Assembly (NCBI RefSeq): GCF_003432485.1
Contig: NZ_QVNQ01000002.1
Coordinates: forward strand, 310,001-374,000
Source of the DNA: Actinomadura spongiicola
GTDB taxonomy: Bacteria > Actinomycetota > Actinomycetes > Streptosporangiales > Streptosporangiaceae
DNA length: 64,000 bases
Reading direction: 5' to 3'
Shown here: positions 1 to 8,413 of the stretch, piece after piece
How positions within the stretch are numbered: the first letter of the stretch is position 1
Layout: each line of letters begins with the position of its first letter
Program-made: the position numbers and the translations under genes
The notes under the pieces: model-generated
Databases searched by the model: none
Told to the model about the DNA's origin: nothing
Seen by the model: only the letters and a program-made list of their open reading frames with translations

Positions 1-12
1 GTCGGACGATCC

Positions 13-75
13 TTCGATCGGCGCAAGCAGGATTCCGCTGACGGCGCTCGCCCGCGAGGGCGAGTGAGGATCGAA
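13..75 (+). promoter_or_regulatory. possible structured leader of rplM
   Basis: The sequence just before rplM can fold into a nested stem. An outer pair TTCGATC (13-19) / GATCGAA (69-75) encloses an inner hairpin CTCGCCC (47-53) / GGGCGAG (58-64) with a four-base loop. The L13 operon is autoregulated through leader RNA in some bacteria, so a ribosomal-protein leader is possible. Only the pairing is visible; the regulatory role is inference. Confidence 0.3.
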
Positions 76-101
76 ACGACGAGAAACGAAGGCCTACGAC
101 C

Positions 102-554
102 GTGCGCACGTACACCCCAAAGCCCGCTGACATCCAGCGTCAGTGGTACGTCATCGACGCGACCGATGTCGTGTTGGGTCGTCTCGCCAGCCAGGTCGCG
201 CAGCTGCTTCGAGGCAAGCACAAGCCGATCTACGCCCCGCACCTCGACACCGGTGACTTCGTCGTCATCGTGAACGCCGAGAAGGTGGCGCTGTCCGGCA
301 ACAAGCTGGAGCAGAAGCGGGCCTACCGGCACTCCGGCTACCCGGGCGGGCTGCGCTCGGTGACCTACGCCGACCTGCTGGCCAAGCACCCCGAGCGGGC
401 CGTGGAGAAGGCGATCAAGGGCATGCTGCCCAAGAACTCCCTCGGCCGGAAGATGTTCGGCAAGGTGAAGGTCTACGCCGGGCCGGACCACCCGCACCAG
501 GCGCAGAAGCCGGAGCCGTTCGAGATCACCCAGATCAGCCAGACCCGGAAGTGA
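102..554 (+). CDS. rplM: 50S ribosomal protein L13
   Basis: This 150-residue protein is a primary rRNA-binding component of the large ribosomal subunit. The family hallmarks are present: the WYVIDATD segment near residues 15-22, [10 protein letters not shown] at 107-116, and [13 protein letters not shown] at 125-137. The length is normal for the family. The start is GTG at 102, where the canonical N-terminus RTYTPKP follows directly. It lies 101 bases upstream of rpsI, the usual L13-S9 pair, so the two are almost certainly co-transcribed. It is a housekeeping gene under growth-rate control. Confidence 0.97.
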   Translation: MRTYTPKPADIQRQWYVIDATDVVLGRLASQVAQLLRGKHKPIYAPHLDTGDFVVIVNAEKVALSGNKLEQKRAYRHSGYPGGLRSVTYADLLAKHPERAVEKAIKGMLPKNSLGRKMFGKVKVYAGPDHPHQAQKPEPFEITQISQTRK

Positions 555-655
555 CACCCGCGCACGGCCCGGCCGTGCGCGTCCCATGAACAGTGGCCGC
601 CGGGGCACCCGTGGAACGGGCCCGCCGCCCTGGCCAGAAGACCCCAAGGAGATCC

Positions 656-1159
656 GTGGACGAGATCACCGAGCCGAGCGCCGAGCTCGACTCCTACGAG
701 GACGCACCGTCCGAGTACAGCACCGAGACCCCCGAGACGGCCGGTGAGGGCTACCTCGGCAAGCCGGTCGCGACCGGCCCCGCCGCCGGCACCGGGCGCC
801 GCAAGCAGGCCATCGCGCGGGTCCGCATCGTCCCCGGCAGCGGCAAGTGGAAGATCAACGGCCGCTCCCTGGACCAGTACTTCCCGAACAAGGTCCACCA
901 GCAGATCGTGAACGAGCCGTTCGTGCTGCTGGGCCTGGAGGGCCAGTTCGACGTGCTCGCCCGCGTGAACGGCGGCGGCACCACCGGCCAGGCCGGTGCG
1001 CTGCGCCTCGGCATCTCCCGCGCGCTCCAGTTCAGCAACATCGAGCACCGTCCCGCGCTGAAGAAGGCGGGCTTCCTCACCCGCGACGCGCGTGTGCCGG
1101 AGCGCAAGAAGGCAGGCCTCAAGAAGGCCCGCAAGGCTCCTCAGTACAGCAAGCGCTGA
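656..1159 (+). CDS. rpsI: 30S ribosomal protein S9
   Basis: This 167-residue protein belongs to the small-subunit head, and its C-terminal tail reaches toward P-site tRNA. It has an acidic extension of about 45 residues, typical of actinobacterial S9. The core follows, with [12 protein letters not shown], the [11 protein letters not shown] loop, and the obligatory basic tail ending SKR. The start is GTG at 656 because AAGGAG (646-651) sits four bases upstream; a longer in-frame reading to 593 lacks such a site. It pairs with rplM and is followed directly by a hairpin. Confidence 0.96.
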   Translation: MDEITEPSAELDSYEDAPSEYSTETPETAGEGYLGKPVATGPAAGTGRRKQAIARVRIVPGSGKWKINGRSLDQYFPNKVHQQIVNEPFVLLGLEGQFDVLARVNGGGTTGQAGALRLGISRALQFSNIEHRPALKKAGFLTRDARVPERKKAGLKKARKAPQYSKR

Positions 1160-1160
1160 T

Positions 1161-1181
1161 TTCCAGGGGGACTCCCTGGAA
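1161..1181 (+). terminator. hairpin directly after rpsI
   Basis: The perfect inverted repeat TTCCAGGG (1161-1168) / CCCTGGAA (1174-1181) has a five-base loop and starts one base after the rpsI stop. No T-tract follows, which is common for actinobacterial terminators. It may instead be part of the larger intergenic repeat described at 1163-1311. Confidence 0.5.
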
Positions 1182-1311
1182 CCCCGCTCGACACAGGCGA
1201 CCCACGACGCCGCCGCGATTCCTCATCCTGCGCATCTCGCACGGCGTCGCTACGGTCGCCTGTGTTGGTCTAGGGGGACACCCGGAACCCTCGTCCCAAC
1301 ACAGGCGCCCT
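1163..1311. repeat. intergenic direct and inverted repeat block
   Basis: Two imperfect direct copies of about 40 bases lie at 1163-1202 and 1269-1311; each runs AGGGGGAC...GGAACCC...ACACAGGCG. In addition ACACAGGCGACC (1191-1202) is a perfect 12-base inverted match to GGTCGCCTGTGT (1254-1265). No credible gene lies in 1160-1601, so this gap holds repeats and hairpins. It looks like an interspersed non-coding repeat of this genome; its function is unknown. Confidence 0.5.
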
Positions 1312-1526
1312 CACCCCACCGTCACGGTTCACATGCCGTCGCCCTAGTCGCGGTGCCGGTCCAGGGGACGGTTGCCGGGAGTCCTTGTCCGGACGTGGAC
1401 GGCTCTCACGCTGCGGTTGCGCCCGTTGCGGTTGGCCGTGGGGCCGGGCCTTACCTGTTCGTTCGGCCACGTTGGGACGGTCATCGTGGGGTGTGGGGGC
1501 CAGTACGGTCGGTGCCCACTAGATTT

Positions 1527-1580
1527 GACCGCGCGGAACGGACCGGGGTGTGTCCCTCGGAGCCGTCCGCGCGGTCTTTT
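1527..1580 (+). terminator. terminator- or attenuator-like hairpin before glmM
   Basis: GACCGCGCGGA (1527-1537) pairs perfectly with TCCGCGCGGTC (1566-1576), and TTTT follows immediately at 1577-1580. The T-run makes this the most classical intrinsic terminator shape in the first 2 kb. It ends only 21 bases before the glmM start codon, so it either insulates glmM from rpsI or acts as an attenuator in its leader. Confidence 0.5.
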
Positions 1581-1601
1581 CGTCATTCCGGGAGTTGAAC
1601 T

Positions 1602-2945
1602 GTGGCTCGTCTGTTCGGGACCGATGGTGTGCGGGGACTCGCCAACCGTGAGTTGACCGCACCGCTCGTCATGGATCTGTCCGTCGCCGCGGCGCGGGTC
1701 CTGGGCGAGCAGGGCGCGTTCAAGGGACATCGGCCGCTGGCGGTGGTCGGGCGCGACCCGCGGGCCTCCGGCGAGTTCCTTGAGGCGGCCGTGGTCGCGG
1801 GCCTCGCCAGCTCCGGGGTGGACGTGCTGCGCCTCGGCGTCCTGCCGACGCCCGCCGTCGCGCACCTGACGCACGAACTGGACGCCGACCTCGGCGTGAT
1901 GCTGTCGGCGTCGCACAACCCGGCGCCCGACAACGGCATCAAGTTCTTCGACCGCAGCGGCCACAAGCTCCCCGACGAGCTGGAGGACACGGTCGAGGCG
2001 CGGCTCGGCGAGCCGTGGGACCCGCCGATCGGTTCCGCTGTCGGACGGGTCCGCGAGGCGCACGGCGCCGTCGAGCAGTACGTGGCGCATCTGCTGTCGA
2101 CCGTGCCGGTGTCGCTGGACGGTCTGCGCGTCGTCGTCGACTGCGCGAACGGCGCGTCCAGCGATGTGGCGCCGGAGGCGCTGCGCCGCGCCGGAGCCGA
2201 GGTGTACACGATCGGGACCGCCCCGGACGGGCTGAACATCAACCTCGGCTGCGGTTCGACGCATCTGGAGGCGTTGCAGCAGGCCGTCCTGGACTACGGC
2301 GCGGACGCGGGCATCGCCAACGACGGCGACGCCGACCGCTGCCTCGCGGTGACCGCGTCCGGGGAGATCGTGGACGGCGACCAGATCATGGCGATCCTGG
2401 CGCTCGATCTGCAGCAGTCGGGTGAGCTGACCGCCGACACCGTCGTCGCGACCGTGATGTCGAACCTCGGGTTCAAGCTCGCGATGCGGGACGCGGGCAT
2501 CACCGTCGTGGAGACCGCGGTCGGCGACCGGTACGTCCTGGAGGCGATGAAGGAGGGCGGGTTCGGGTTCGGCGGCGAGCAGTCCGGCCACGTCATCATG
2601 CTGGACCACGCGACGACGGGCGACGGTGTCCTCACGGGCCTGCACCTGCTCGCCGCGATGGTGCGCAGCGGCAGCCCGCTGGACGACCTGACGAAGGTGA
2701 TGACGCGGCTGCCGCAGGTGCTCATCAACGTGGAGGGCGTCGACAAGAACCGCGCCGAGACGTCACCGGAGCTGGCCATGGCCGTCTCCGTCGCCGAGGC
2801 CGACCTCGGCGACACCGGACGCGTGCTGATCCGGCCGAGCGGCACCGAGCCGATCGTCCGCGTGATGGTCGAGGCGGCGTCGGAGGAGCAGGCCCAGTCG
2901 GTCGCCGAGCAGCTCGCCGACGTCGTCCGCAACGCCCTCGGTTAG
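1602..2945 (+). CDS. glmM: phosphoglucosamine mutase
   Basis: GlmM converts glucosamine-6-phosphate to glucosamine-1-phosphate in cytosolic UDP-GlcNAc synthesis for peptidoglycan. The 447 residues show the alpha-D-phosphohexomutase layout: GTDGVRG at 6-12, the phosphoserine loop SASHNP with catalytic Ser104, the metal loop DGDAD with Asp241, Asp243 and Asp245, the sugar-binding GGEQSGH, and the phosphate-binding RPSGTEP at 411-417. The start is GTG at 1602, giving the family N-terminus ARLFGTDG. Its product feeds the same pathway as GlmS, encoded 9 kb downstream. A terminator-like hairpin ends just before its start. Confidence 0.97.
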   Translation: MARLFGTDGVRGLANRELTAPLVMDLSVAAARVLGEQGAFKGHRPLAVVGRDPRASGEFLEAAVVAGLASSGVDVLRLGVLPTPAVAHLTHELDADLGVMLSASHNPAPDNGIKFFDRSGHKLPDELEDTVEARLGEPWDPPIGSAVGRVREAHGAVEQYVAHLLSTVPVSLDGLRVVVDCANGASSDVAPEALRRAGAEVYTIGTAPDGLNINLGCGSTHLEALQQAVLDYGADAGIANDGDADRCLAVTASGEIVDGDQIMAILALDLQQSGELTADTVVATVMSNLGFKLAMRDAGITVVETAVGDRYVLEAMKEGGFGFGGEQSGHVIMLDHATTGDGVLTGLHLLAAMVRSGSPLDDLTKVMTRLPQVLINVEGVDKNRAETSPELAMAVSVAEADLGDTGRVLIRPSGTEPIVRVMVEAASEEQAQSVAEQLADVVRNALG

Positions 2946-2973
2946 AGGCCCCGGTCACCGCGCGAACGCGTCG

Positions 2974-3005
2974 CCTGGTCGAGGGGGTTCGCCTCCTCGA
3001 CCAGG
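2974..3005. terminator. bidirectional terminator between glmM and the HNH gene
   Basis: CCTGGTCGAGG (2974-2984) and CCTCGACCAGG (2995-3005) form a perfect 11-base stem with a 10-base loop between two convergent genes. It can terminate transcription from either side. Confidence 0.65.
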
Positions 3006-3011
3006 TCCAGC

Positions 3012-3677
3012 TCAGCAGCGTTCGAGGAACGTTCGGAGCGCGTCGTGGTCGGCGCGGGTGACCGGGAGTGAGTACTTCTTGGCGACACCGATGTACTTGA
3101 CGGCGTAGGCGCACTGGAACGCCTTCCGCGGTTTCCACTCGCCGGGGCCGGAGTCGCTCTTCTGCCGGTTGGGGACGCCCCAGACGGCGAGCAGGTTGGC
3201 GTGGTCGTTGGCGAACCGTTCCCGCCGGTCCTCGCTCCAGCGGGACGCGCCCATCCGCCAGGCCAGCGCGAGCGGGTAGATGTGGTCGATCTGCACCTCG
3301 GCGGCGTCCGCCTTGGCGAAGGTGATCTCCTTGCCGCTGTAGGGGTCGTCGAGGCGGCCGCCGAGGACGACGCAGTCGCCCTTCTTCCGGGTCGCCGTCA
3401 GGTCGCGGGCGAGGACGTCGTTGCGCTGGTCGCAGCCGTTGCGGTCGATGTCCTTCCAGCGTGTGCCGAACCGGCTCCGCTCGTAGCCGTCGCCGTCGCC
3501 CTCCGCCGCGACGCGCAGCCCGGCCAGGTCCCGCCGGGCCCCTGCCTCGTCACCGGCCGCGGAGCCGTCGCCGCTCGGTCGTGGACCACCGGTCTCGGAG
3601 AGGCCGATGTCGCCCTCGCAGGCCGCCGTGAGCAACGGGACCGCGAGCGCGAGACCCGCCACCACCCTCCGCATCAT
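3012..3677 (-). CDS. secreted lipoprotein with HNH/DUF1524-type nuclease domain
   Basis: This is a 221-residue protein with a lipoprotein signal: a basic start, a hydrophobic stretch, and lipobox LTAAC with Cys20. The mature part resembles the HNH-family extracellular proteins common in actinomycetes. It has a DRNGCDQRN segment, a central IDHIYPLALAW motif with the expected metal-binding His, and a late region with an Asn/Arg/Lys cluster (NRQKSDSGPGEW). The two Cys near the middle and end could form a disulfide. Nuclease activity at the cell surface is inferred from family resemblance. It is convergent with glmM and divergent from the DUF389 gene. Confidence 0.8.
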   Translation of the reverse strand: MMRRVVAGLALAVPLLTAACEGDIGLSETGGPRPSGDGSAAGDEAGARRDLAGLRVAAEGDGDGYERSRFGTRWKDIDRNGCDQRNDVLARDLTATRKKGDCVVLGGRLDDPYSGKEITFAKADAAEVQIDHIYPLALAWRMGASRWSEDRRERFANDHANLLAVWGVPNRQKSDSGPGEWKPRKAFQCAYAVKYIGVAKKYSLPVTRADHDALRTFLERC

Positions 3678-3702
3678 GACCTCACCGTCCTGTTTTTCCC
3701 CT

Positions 3703-3709
3703 ATTTATA
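3703..3709 (-). promoter_or_regulatory. probable -10 element for the HNH lipoprotein gene
   Basis: On the minus strand this reads TATAAAT. It lies about 26 bases upstream of the lipoprotein start in an AT-rich pocket that contrasts with the GC-rich surroundings. The -35 element is not clear. Confidence 0.35.
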
Positions 3710-3768
3710 CGCAATTGGCGCCTAGGAGCGGGGTTTCGGTCGGCGTTCGTCCTCGGTTTTGCGGCACC

Positions 3769-4734
3769 ATGTGGCGGGTGCTGCATCTCAGAGCGATCGT
3801 TCCGGCGGACCGGACCGACGCGGTCTGCCAGGCCCTCGCGGACTGTCCCGGGGCCACCAACATCGTGGTGATCGACGATGCCGCCCGTTCCCCGCGCGGC
3901 GACCTGGTGACCAGCGACGTCGCCCGCGAGTCCGCCAATGAGGTCGTGAACGCCCTGCGCGGCCTCGGCGTCGACCAGGACGGGTCCATCGCGCTCGACA
4001 AGGTCGACCTCACGCTGTCGGAGCACGCCGAGGTGGCCGAGGAACGGGCGCCCGGCCACGGCGATGACGCCGTCGTGTGGGACGAGCTCGACCGGCAGGT
4101 CACCGAGGCCGCCGAACTCACCTGGTCGTTCGTCGCGTTCCTCGCGCTCGCCACGCAGCTGGCGGGGATCGCGGCGCTGATCGACTCGCCGGTCCTGGTG
4201 GTCGGCGCGATGGTGCTCGGCCCGGAGTTCGGCGCCGTCGCGGCGATCTGCTACGGGCTCGTCCGGAAGCAGCCCGGACGGATCGTGCGGGCGGTGCGGG
4301 CGCTCGTCATCGGGTTCGCCGTCGCGATCGTGATCACATATGTGTGCGCGCTGGTCAGCCGGTGGATCGGCGTGATCGAACTGCACCGGCTGCCCGACCA
4401 GCGTCCGCTCACCGCGTTCATCTACAGCCCGGACCGCTGGTCGTTCATCGTCGCGGTGCTCGCCGGTGCGGCCGGAGTGCTGTCGCTCACCGCGGGCAAG
4501 TCGTCGACGCTGGTCGGGGTTTTCATCTCCGTCACCACGGTGCCCGCCGCCGGGAACCTCGCGGTCGCGCTCGCGCTCAGGCACGGCAGCGAGATCAGCG
4601 GGTCGCTACTCCAGCTCGGCGTCAACTTCGCCGGAATGATCATCGCGGGCACGGTGACGCTACTGGTCCAGCGAGTGGTGTGGGCCGCCGTCCTGCGCGG
4701 CCGGAACCGAAGGCTCGCCCGGAGAGGAACTTAG
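3769..4734 (+). CDS. DUF389 family membrane protein
   Basis: This is a 321-residue protein. It has a soluble N-terminal domain of about 120 residues beginning MWRVLHLRAIVP, then about six hydrophobic segments. The membrane part has the DUF389 signature SPVLVVGAMVLGPEFGAVAA and a later GVFISVTTVPAAGNLA. The function of DUF389 proteins is not established. The ATG at 3769 is chosen because the family N-terminal domain begins there; the frame is open further upstream but overlaps the divergent gene's promoter. It ends 86 bases before the ABC ATPase gene. Confidence 0.85.
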   Translation: MWRVLHLRAIVPADRTDAVCQALADCPGATNIVVIDDAARSPRGDLVTSDVARESANEVVNALRGLGVDQDGSIALDKVDLTLSEHAEVAEERAPGHGDDAVVWDELDRQVTEAAELTWSFVAFLALATQLAGIAALIDSPVLVVGAMVLGPEFGAVAAICYGLVRKQPGRIVRAVRALVIGFAVAIVITYVCALVSRWIGVIELHRLPDQRPLTAFIYSPDRWSFIVAVLAGAAGVLSLTAGKSSTLVGVFISVTTVPAAGNLAVALALRHGSEISGSLLQLGVNFAGMIIAGTVTLLVQRVVWAAVLRGRNRRLARRGT

Positions 4735-4820
4735 GTCGACCCGGAGTTTGGCCGAAAGACGGAGGCACATCGCCCTTCAGGCTGACGTGGCAGGCTCCCC
4801 GGGCCGCTAGTTTCGTAGGC

Positions 4821-5774
4821 ATGCCGATCATCGCCACCCAGGGCCTGACGATGAGGTTCCCCCGGGTGACCGCCCTGGACGACCTCTCCGTGGCCGTCGA
4901 ACCGGGCGTCGTCGGGCTGGTCGGCGCCAACGGCGCCGGCAAGTCGACGCTCATCAAGATCCTGCTCGGGCTGATGCCGCCGACCTCCGGGACGGCGACC
5001 GTGCTGGGCCTCGACATCGCCCGAGACGGTCTCCGGATCCGGGAGAGCGTCGGGTTCATGCCCGAGTACGAGTGCCTGCCGCCCGACGTGTCCGCGACCG
5101 AGTTCGTCGTCCACATGGCCAGAATGTGCGGGCTGCCGCCGTCGGCCGCCCGCGAACGCGCCGCCGACACGCTCCGGCACGTCGGCCTGTACGAGGAGCG
5201 CTACCGTCCCATCGGCGGCTACTCCACCGGTATGCGCCAGCGGGTGAAGCTCGCGCAGGCCCTCGTCCACGACCCGAAGCTCGTGTTCCTGGACGAGCCC
5301 ACCAACGGCCTCGACCCGGCCGGACGCGACGAGATGCTCGACCTGATCCGCCGCATCGGCGCCGAGTTCGGGATCAGCGTGCTCGTCACGTCCCACCTGC
5401 TCGGCGAGCTGGAACGGGTCTGCGACCACGTCGTCATCATCGACGGCGGGAAGCTGCTGCGGTCCCAGGCCGTCGAGGCGTACACGGCCGCGAGCGGCGT
5501 CCTCACCGTCGAGGTGGAGGAGGGACGCGACGACCTCGGGCGGCGCCTGCACGAACAGGGCGTGTCCGTCCACCCGGAGGGCCGGTTCCTCGTCGTCGAC
5601 ATCGCCGGTGAGACGACCTACGACCTGATCCGCGACGGTGTCGCCGACCTCGGGCTGCGGCTGATCCGGATGGAACAGCGCCGCCACCACATCGAGGAGG
5701 TCTTCCAGACCGCGCCGCAGGCTCCTTCAGGCCCGCACGCGGCCGGGACCGTTCCGCAGGGGGTGTCCCGATGA
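4821..5774 (+). CDS. ABC transporter ATP-binding protein, module 1
   Basis: This 317-residue cytosolic ATPase belongs to an ABC-2 type exporter. It has Walker A GANGAGKST at 35-43, signature YSTGMRQ at 134-140, and Walker B LVFLDEP at 154-160 with catalytic Glu159, plus the H-loop TSHLL. About 100 C-terminal residues follow, typical of the drug/NosF-like ATPases. The ATG at 4821 starts right at the conserved N-terminal strand. Its stop overlaps the next start by four bases (ATGA), so it is translationally coupled to its permease. The substrate cannot be told from sequence. Confidence 0.92.
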   Translation: MPIIATQGLTMRFPRVTALDDLSVAVEPGVVGLVGANGAGKSTLIKILLGLMPPTSGTATVLGLDIARDGLRIRESVGFMPEYECLPPDVSATEFVVHMARMCGLPPSAARERAADTLRHVGLYEERYRPIGGYSTGMRQRVKLAQALVHDPKLVFLDEPTNGLDPAGRDEMLDLIRRIGAEFGISVLVTSHLLGELERVCDHVVIIDGGKLLRSQAVEAYTAASGVLTVEVEEGRDDLGRRLHEQGVSVHPEGRFLVVDIAGETTYDLIRDGVADLGLRLIRMEQRRHHIEEVFQTAPQAPSGPHAAGTVPQGVSR

Positions 5775-6649
5775 GCACGAGCACCATCCACGACATCGGG
5801 TACCGGCATTACGACGGGCGCCGCAACGGCCGCGCCTACGTGATCCGGTCCCTGTACGTCCACAACCTGCGGGCCGCGTTCGGCCTCGGCCGGCCCGTGC
5901 GCGCCAAGATCATGCCGTTCGTGCTGGCGGCGCTGATGCTGCTTCCGGCCGCCGGGTCCGTCGCCGCGTTCGCGTTCACCAAGCAGGAGGACGCGCTGAT
6001 CCCGTACGCGGCCTACGCGAACCTGATGCAGGTCATCGTGGCGATCTTCCTGGCCACGCAGGCGCCGGTGCTGGCGTCGCGGGAGGTGCGCTTCCACGTC
6101 GTCCCGCTGTACTTCTCCCGTCCCGTCGGCCATCTCGACTTCGTCCTGGCCAAGGGCGCGGCGATGGCGACCGCGCTGCTGGCGCTGCTGGCCGTGCCCG
6201 TCACCGTGCTGTACGTCGGCGGCCTGGTCGCCAAGGCGCCCGACTCGAGCCAGCAGTTGCTCGACTATCTCGGCGGGCTCGTCGGGTGCGTGCTGTACGC
6301 GCTGGTCCTCGCCGCGATCGGGATGGTCGTCGCGGCGTTCACGCCCCGGCGCGGCTTCGGGGTCGCCGCGGTCATCGCCGCGTACATGGTGCCCACCGCC
6401 GTCGCGACCGCCGTCCAGGGCATCGCGGAGGCGCAGACGAACTTCACCCTCCAGGGCTGGATGGGGCTGCTCGCGCCGTTCAACCTGGTCGACATCGTGC
6501 AGGTCCGGCTGCTCGGCGCGGAGACGTCCTCGCCCGGCATCGCGCCCGGTGTCACCGGTGGCCTGGTGGCGCTGGCGTTGTGCGCCGTCATCGTCCTCGG
6601 CTCGATCGCGGTGCTGTACCGCAGGTTCCGGAAGGCGGGCCTGTCATGA
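5771..6649 (+). CDS. ABC-2 type permease, module 1
   Basis: This 292-residue integral membrane protein has about six predicted hydrophobic segments, including long ones near residues 45-70, 130-150, 165-190 and 260-282. It has the loose ABC-2 permease organisation, with a cytosolic N-terminal stretch containing HDIGYRHYDGRRNGRAY. That motif is shared by permeases partnered with NosF-like ATPases. It overlaps the preceding ATPase gene by four bases and is followed after 51 bases by a second ATPase gene. The substrate is unknown. Confidence 0.85.
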   Translation: MSTSTIHDIGYRHYDGRRNGRAYVIRSLYVHNLRAAFGLGRPVRAKIMPFVLAALMLLPAAGSVAAFAFTKQEDALIPYAAYANLMQVIVAIFLATQAPVLASREVRFHVVPLYFSRPVGHLDFVLAKGAAMATALLALLAVPVTVLYVGGLVAKAPDSSQQLLDYLGGLVGCVLYALVLAAIGMVVAAFTPRRGFGVAAVIAAYMVPTAVATAVQGIAEAQTNFTLQGWMGLLAPFNLVDIVQVRLLGAETSSPGIAPGVTGGLVALALCAVIVLGSIAVLYRRFRKAGLS

Positions 6650-6667
6650 GCGGAGCGAACCGGGGGG

Positions 6668-6688
6668 TGTGGGGGTCGTCCCCCCACA
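6668..6688 (+). promoter_or_regulatory. hairpin abutting the module 2 ribosome binding site
   Basis: TGTGGGGG (6668-6675) pairs with CCCCCACA (6681-6688) over a five-base loop. The stem ends directly against the Shine-Dalgarno AAGGAG (6689-6694) of the next ATPase gene. It could damp transcription or translation of the second transporter module; this is inference. Confidence 0.4.
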
Positions 6689-6700
6689 AAGGAGCACAGC

Positions 6701-7612
6701 ATGAGTGAGTTGATTCTGGAGAACGTGTCGCGCTGGTACGGCAACGTCGTGGCCGTCAATGGGGTGTCGATGAAAATCGGCCCGGGGGTCACCGGGCTCC
6801 TCGGCCCGAACGGCGCCGGGAAGTCGACGCTGATCCACATGATGGGCGGGTTTCTCGCGCCGTCGTCCGGGAGCGTCACGCTGGACGGAACGCCGATCTG
6901 GAGCAACCCGAACATCTACCGCAGTCTCGGACTCGTCCCGGAACGCGAGTCGGCGTACGACTTCCTCACCGGTGAGCAGTTCATCGTCGCGATGGCGAAA
7001 CTGCACAAGCTGCCCGACCCGACCGCCGCGGCGCGCCGCGCCATCGGCCTCGTCGAGATGGACTACGCGGCCCAGCGCACGATCGGCAAGTACTCCAAGG
7101 GCATGAAGCAGCGCATCAAGATGGCGTCGGCGCTGGTGCACGACCCGTCCGTCCTGCTGCTGGACGAGCCGTTCAACGGCATGGACCCGCGGCAGCGGAT
7201 CCAGCTCATGGACCTCATCCGCCGGATGGCCGACGAGGGCCGCACGATCCTGTTCTCCTCCCACATCCTGGAGGAGGTCGAGCGGCTCGCCAGCCACATC
7301 GAGGTCATCGTCGCGGGACGGCACGCCGCGTCCGGTGACTTCCGCAAGATCCGGCGGCTGATGACGGACCGGCCGCACATCTTCCTCGTCCGCTCGTCCG
7401 ACGACCGGCGGCTCGCCGCCGCCCTCATCGCGGACGGCTCGTCCCGCAGCGTGCAGCTCACCGACAAGGGCCTCCAGATCGAGGCCGTCGACTTCCAGCG
7501 GTTCACCTGGCTGCTGCCGCGCCTGGCCCGCGACACCGACGTGCGCCTCTGGGAGGTCTCCCCGGCGGACGAGTCCCTGGAAAGCGTCTTCTCCTACCTG
7601 GTGGCCCGATGA
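6701..7612 (+). CDS. ABC transporter ATP-binding protein, module 2
   Basis: This is a 303-residue ABC ATPase with Walker A GPNGAGKST at 35-43, signature YSKGMKQ at 131-137, and Walker B VLLLDEP at 151-157 with Glu156. The FNGMDPRQ D-loop and SSHIL H-loop are also present. The start ATG at 6701 has a strong AAGGAG site. It overlaps its permease by four bases. It is clearly paralogous to module 1, so the four genes form two ATPase-permease pairs that probably act as one exporter or two related ones. Confidence 0.92.
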   Translation: MSELILENVSRWYGNVVAVNGVSMKIGPGVTGLLGPNGAGKSTLIHMMGGFLAPSSGSVTLDGTPIWSNPNIYRSLGLVPERESAYDFLTGEQFIVAMAKLHKLPDPTAAARRAIGLVEMDYAAQRTIGKYSKGMKQRIKMASALVHDPSVLLLDEPFNGMDPRQRIQLMDLIRRMADEGRTILFSSHILEEVERLASHIEVIVAGRHAASGDFRKIRRLMTDRPHIFLVRSSDDRRLAAALIADGSSRSVQLTDKGLQIEAVDFQRFTWLLPRLARDTDVRLWEVSPADESLESVFSYLVAR

Positions 7613-8325
7613 ACTCCACGATCGCGATGATGACGTTCCGGTCGATGCTCGGCCGCAAGCGCGCGCTGCTCCTGCTGGGGCTTCCGCTGATCATGCTCGT
7701 CCTGGCGGTCGTCCTGCGCGCGACCGGCAACAACGACCTGGACGTCTCGTCCGACATCCTGCAGCAGTTCGGCCTCGCGACCCTGCTGCCGCTGCTCGCC
7801 CTGATCGCCGGAACGGGCGTGATCGGGCCGGAGATCGACGACGGTCAGATCATGTACGTGCTGACCAAGCCGATCCCGCGGGAGGTGATCGTGCTGACCA
7901 AGCTGGTCGTCGCGATCATCCTGGTGACGGCCTTCGCGGTCGTGCCGACGCTGCTGGCCGGTCTCGTGCTGATCGGCACGACCACCGGGGTCACGCCCGC
8001 GTTCACGGTCGGCGTCCTGGTCGGCGGTGTCGCCTACAGCGCCGTGTTCGTCGCGCTCGGCGTGGCCAGCCGCAACGCCGCCACGATCGGGCTGCTCTAC
8101 GCGCTGGTGTGGGAGTCGCTGCTCGGCAGGTTCGCGCCGGGCGCGAAGTCGGCGTCCATCCAGCAGTGGTCGCTGTCCGTCACGGACGCGCTCACCGACG
8201 CGTCGCCCGTGGTCTCGACGGTGCGGCTGGCCGTGGCGATCTCCCTGCTGGTCGTGGTCACGCTCGTGGCGACGTTCCTGGCCACCTTCCGGCTCCGCAC
8301 CCTCACGGTCGCCAGCGCCGACTGA
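7609..8325 (+). CDS. ABC-2 type permease, module 2
   Basis: This 238-residue protein has about six hydrophobic segments: roughly residues 18-38, 52-72, 95-125, 135-155, 160-180 and 205-228. An ABC-2-like motif TGVIGPEIDDGQIMYVLTKP lies after the second segment. It overlaps the ATPase gene by four bases (ATGA) and closes the four-gene unit. It is shorter than permease 1 and lacks its HDIGYRHYDG N-terminus. The substrate is unknown. Confidence 0.83.
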   Translation: MNSTIAMMTFRSMLGRKRALLLLGLPLIMLVLAVVLRATGNNDLDVSSDILQQFGLATLLPLLALIAGTGVIGPEIDDGQIMYVLTKPIPREVIVLTKLVVAIILVTAFAVVPTLLAGLVLIGTTTGVTPAFTVGVLVGGVAYSAVFVALGVASRNAATIGLLYALVWESLLGRFAPGAKSASIQQWSLSVTDALTDASPVVSTVRLAVAISLLVVVTLVATFLATFRLRTLTVASAD

Positions 8326-8413
8326 CGCGCCGACCGTCACGCTTTTGTGATCGATCGGACCGACCGGGTGGGAGCCGATGCACCAGGATTGAGCGCCCAC
8401 GAAGGAGGTCCCC

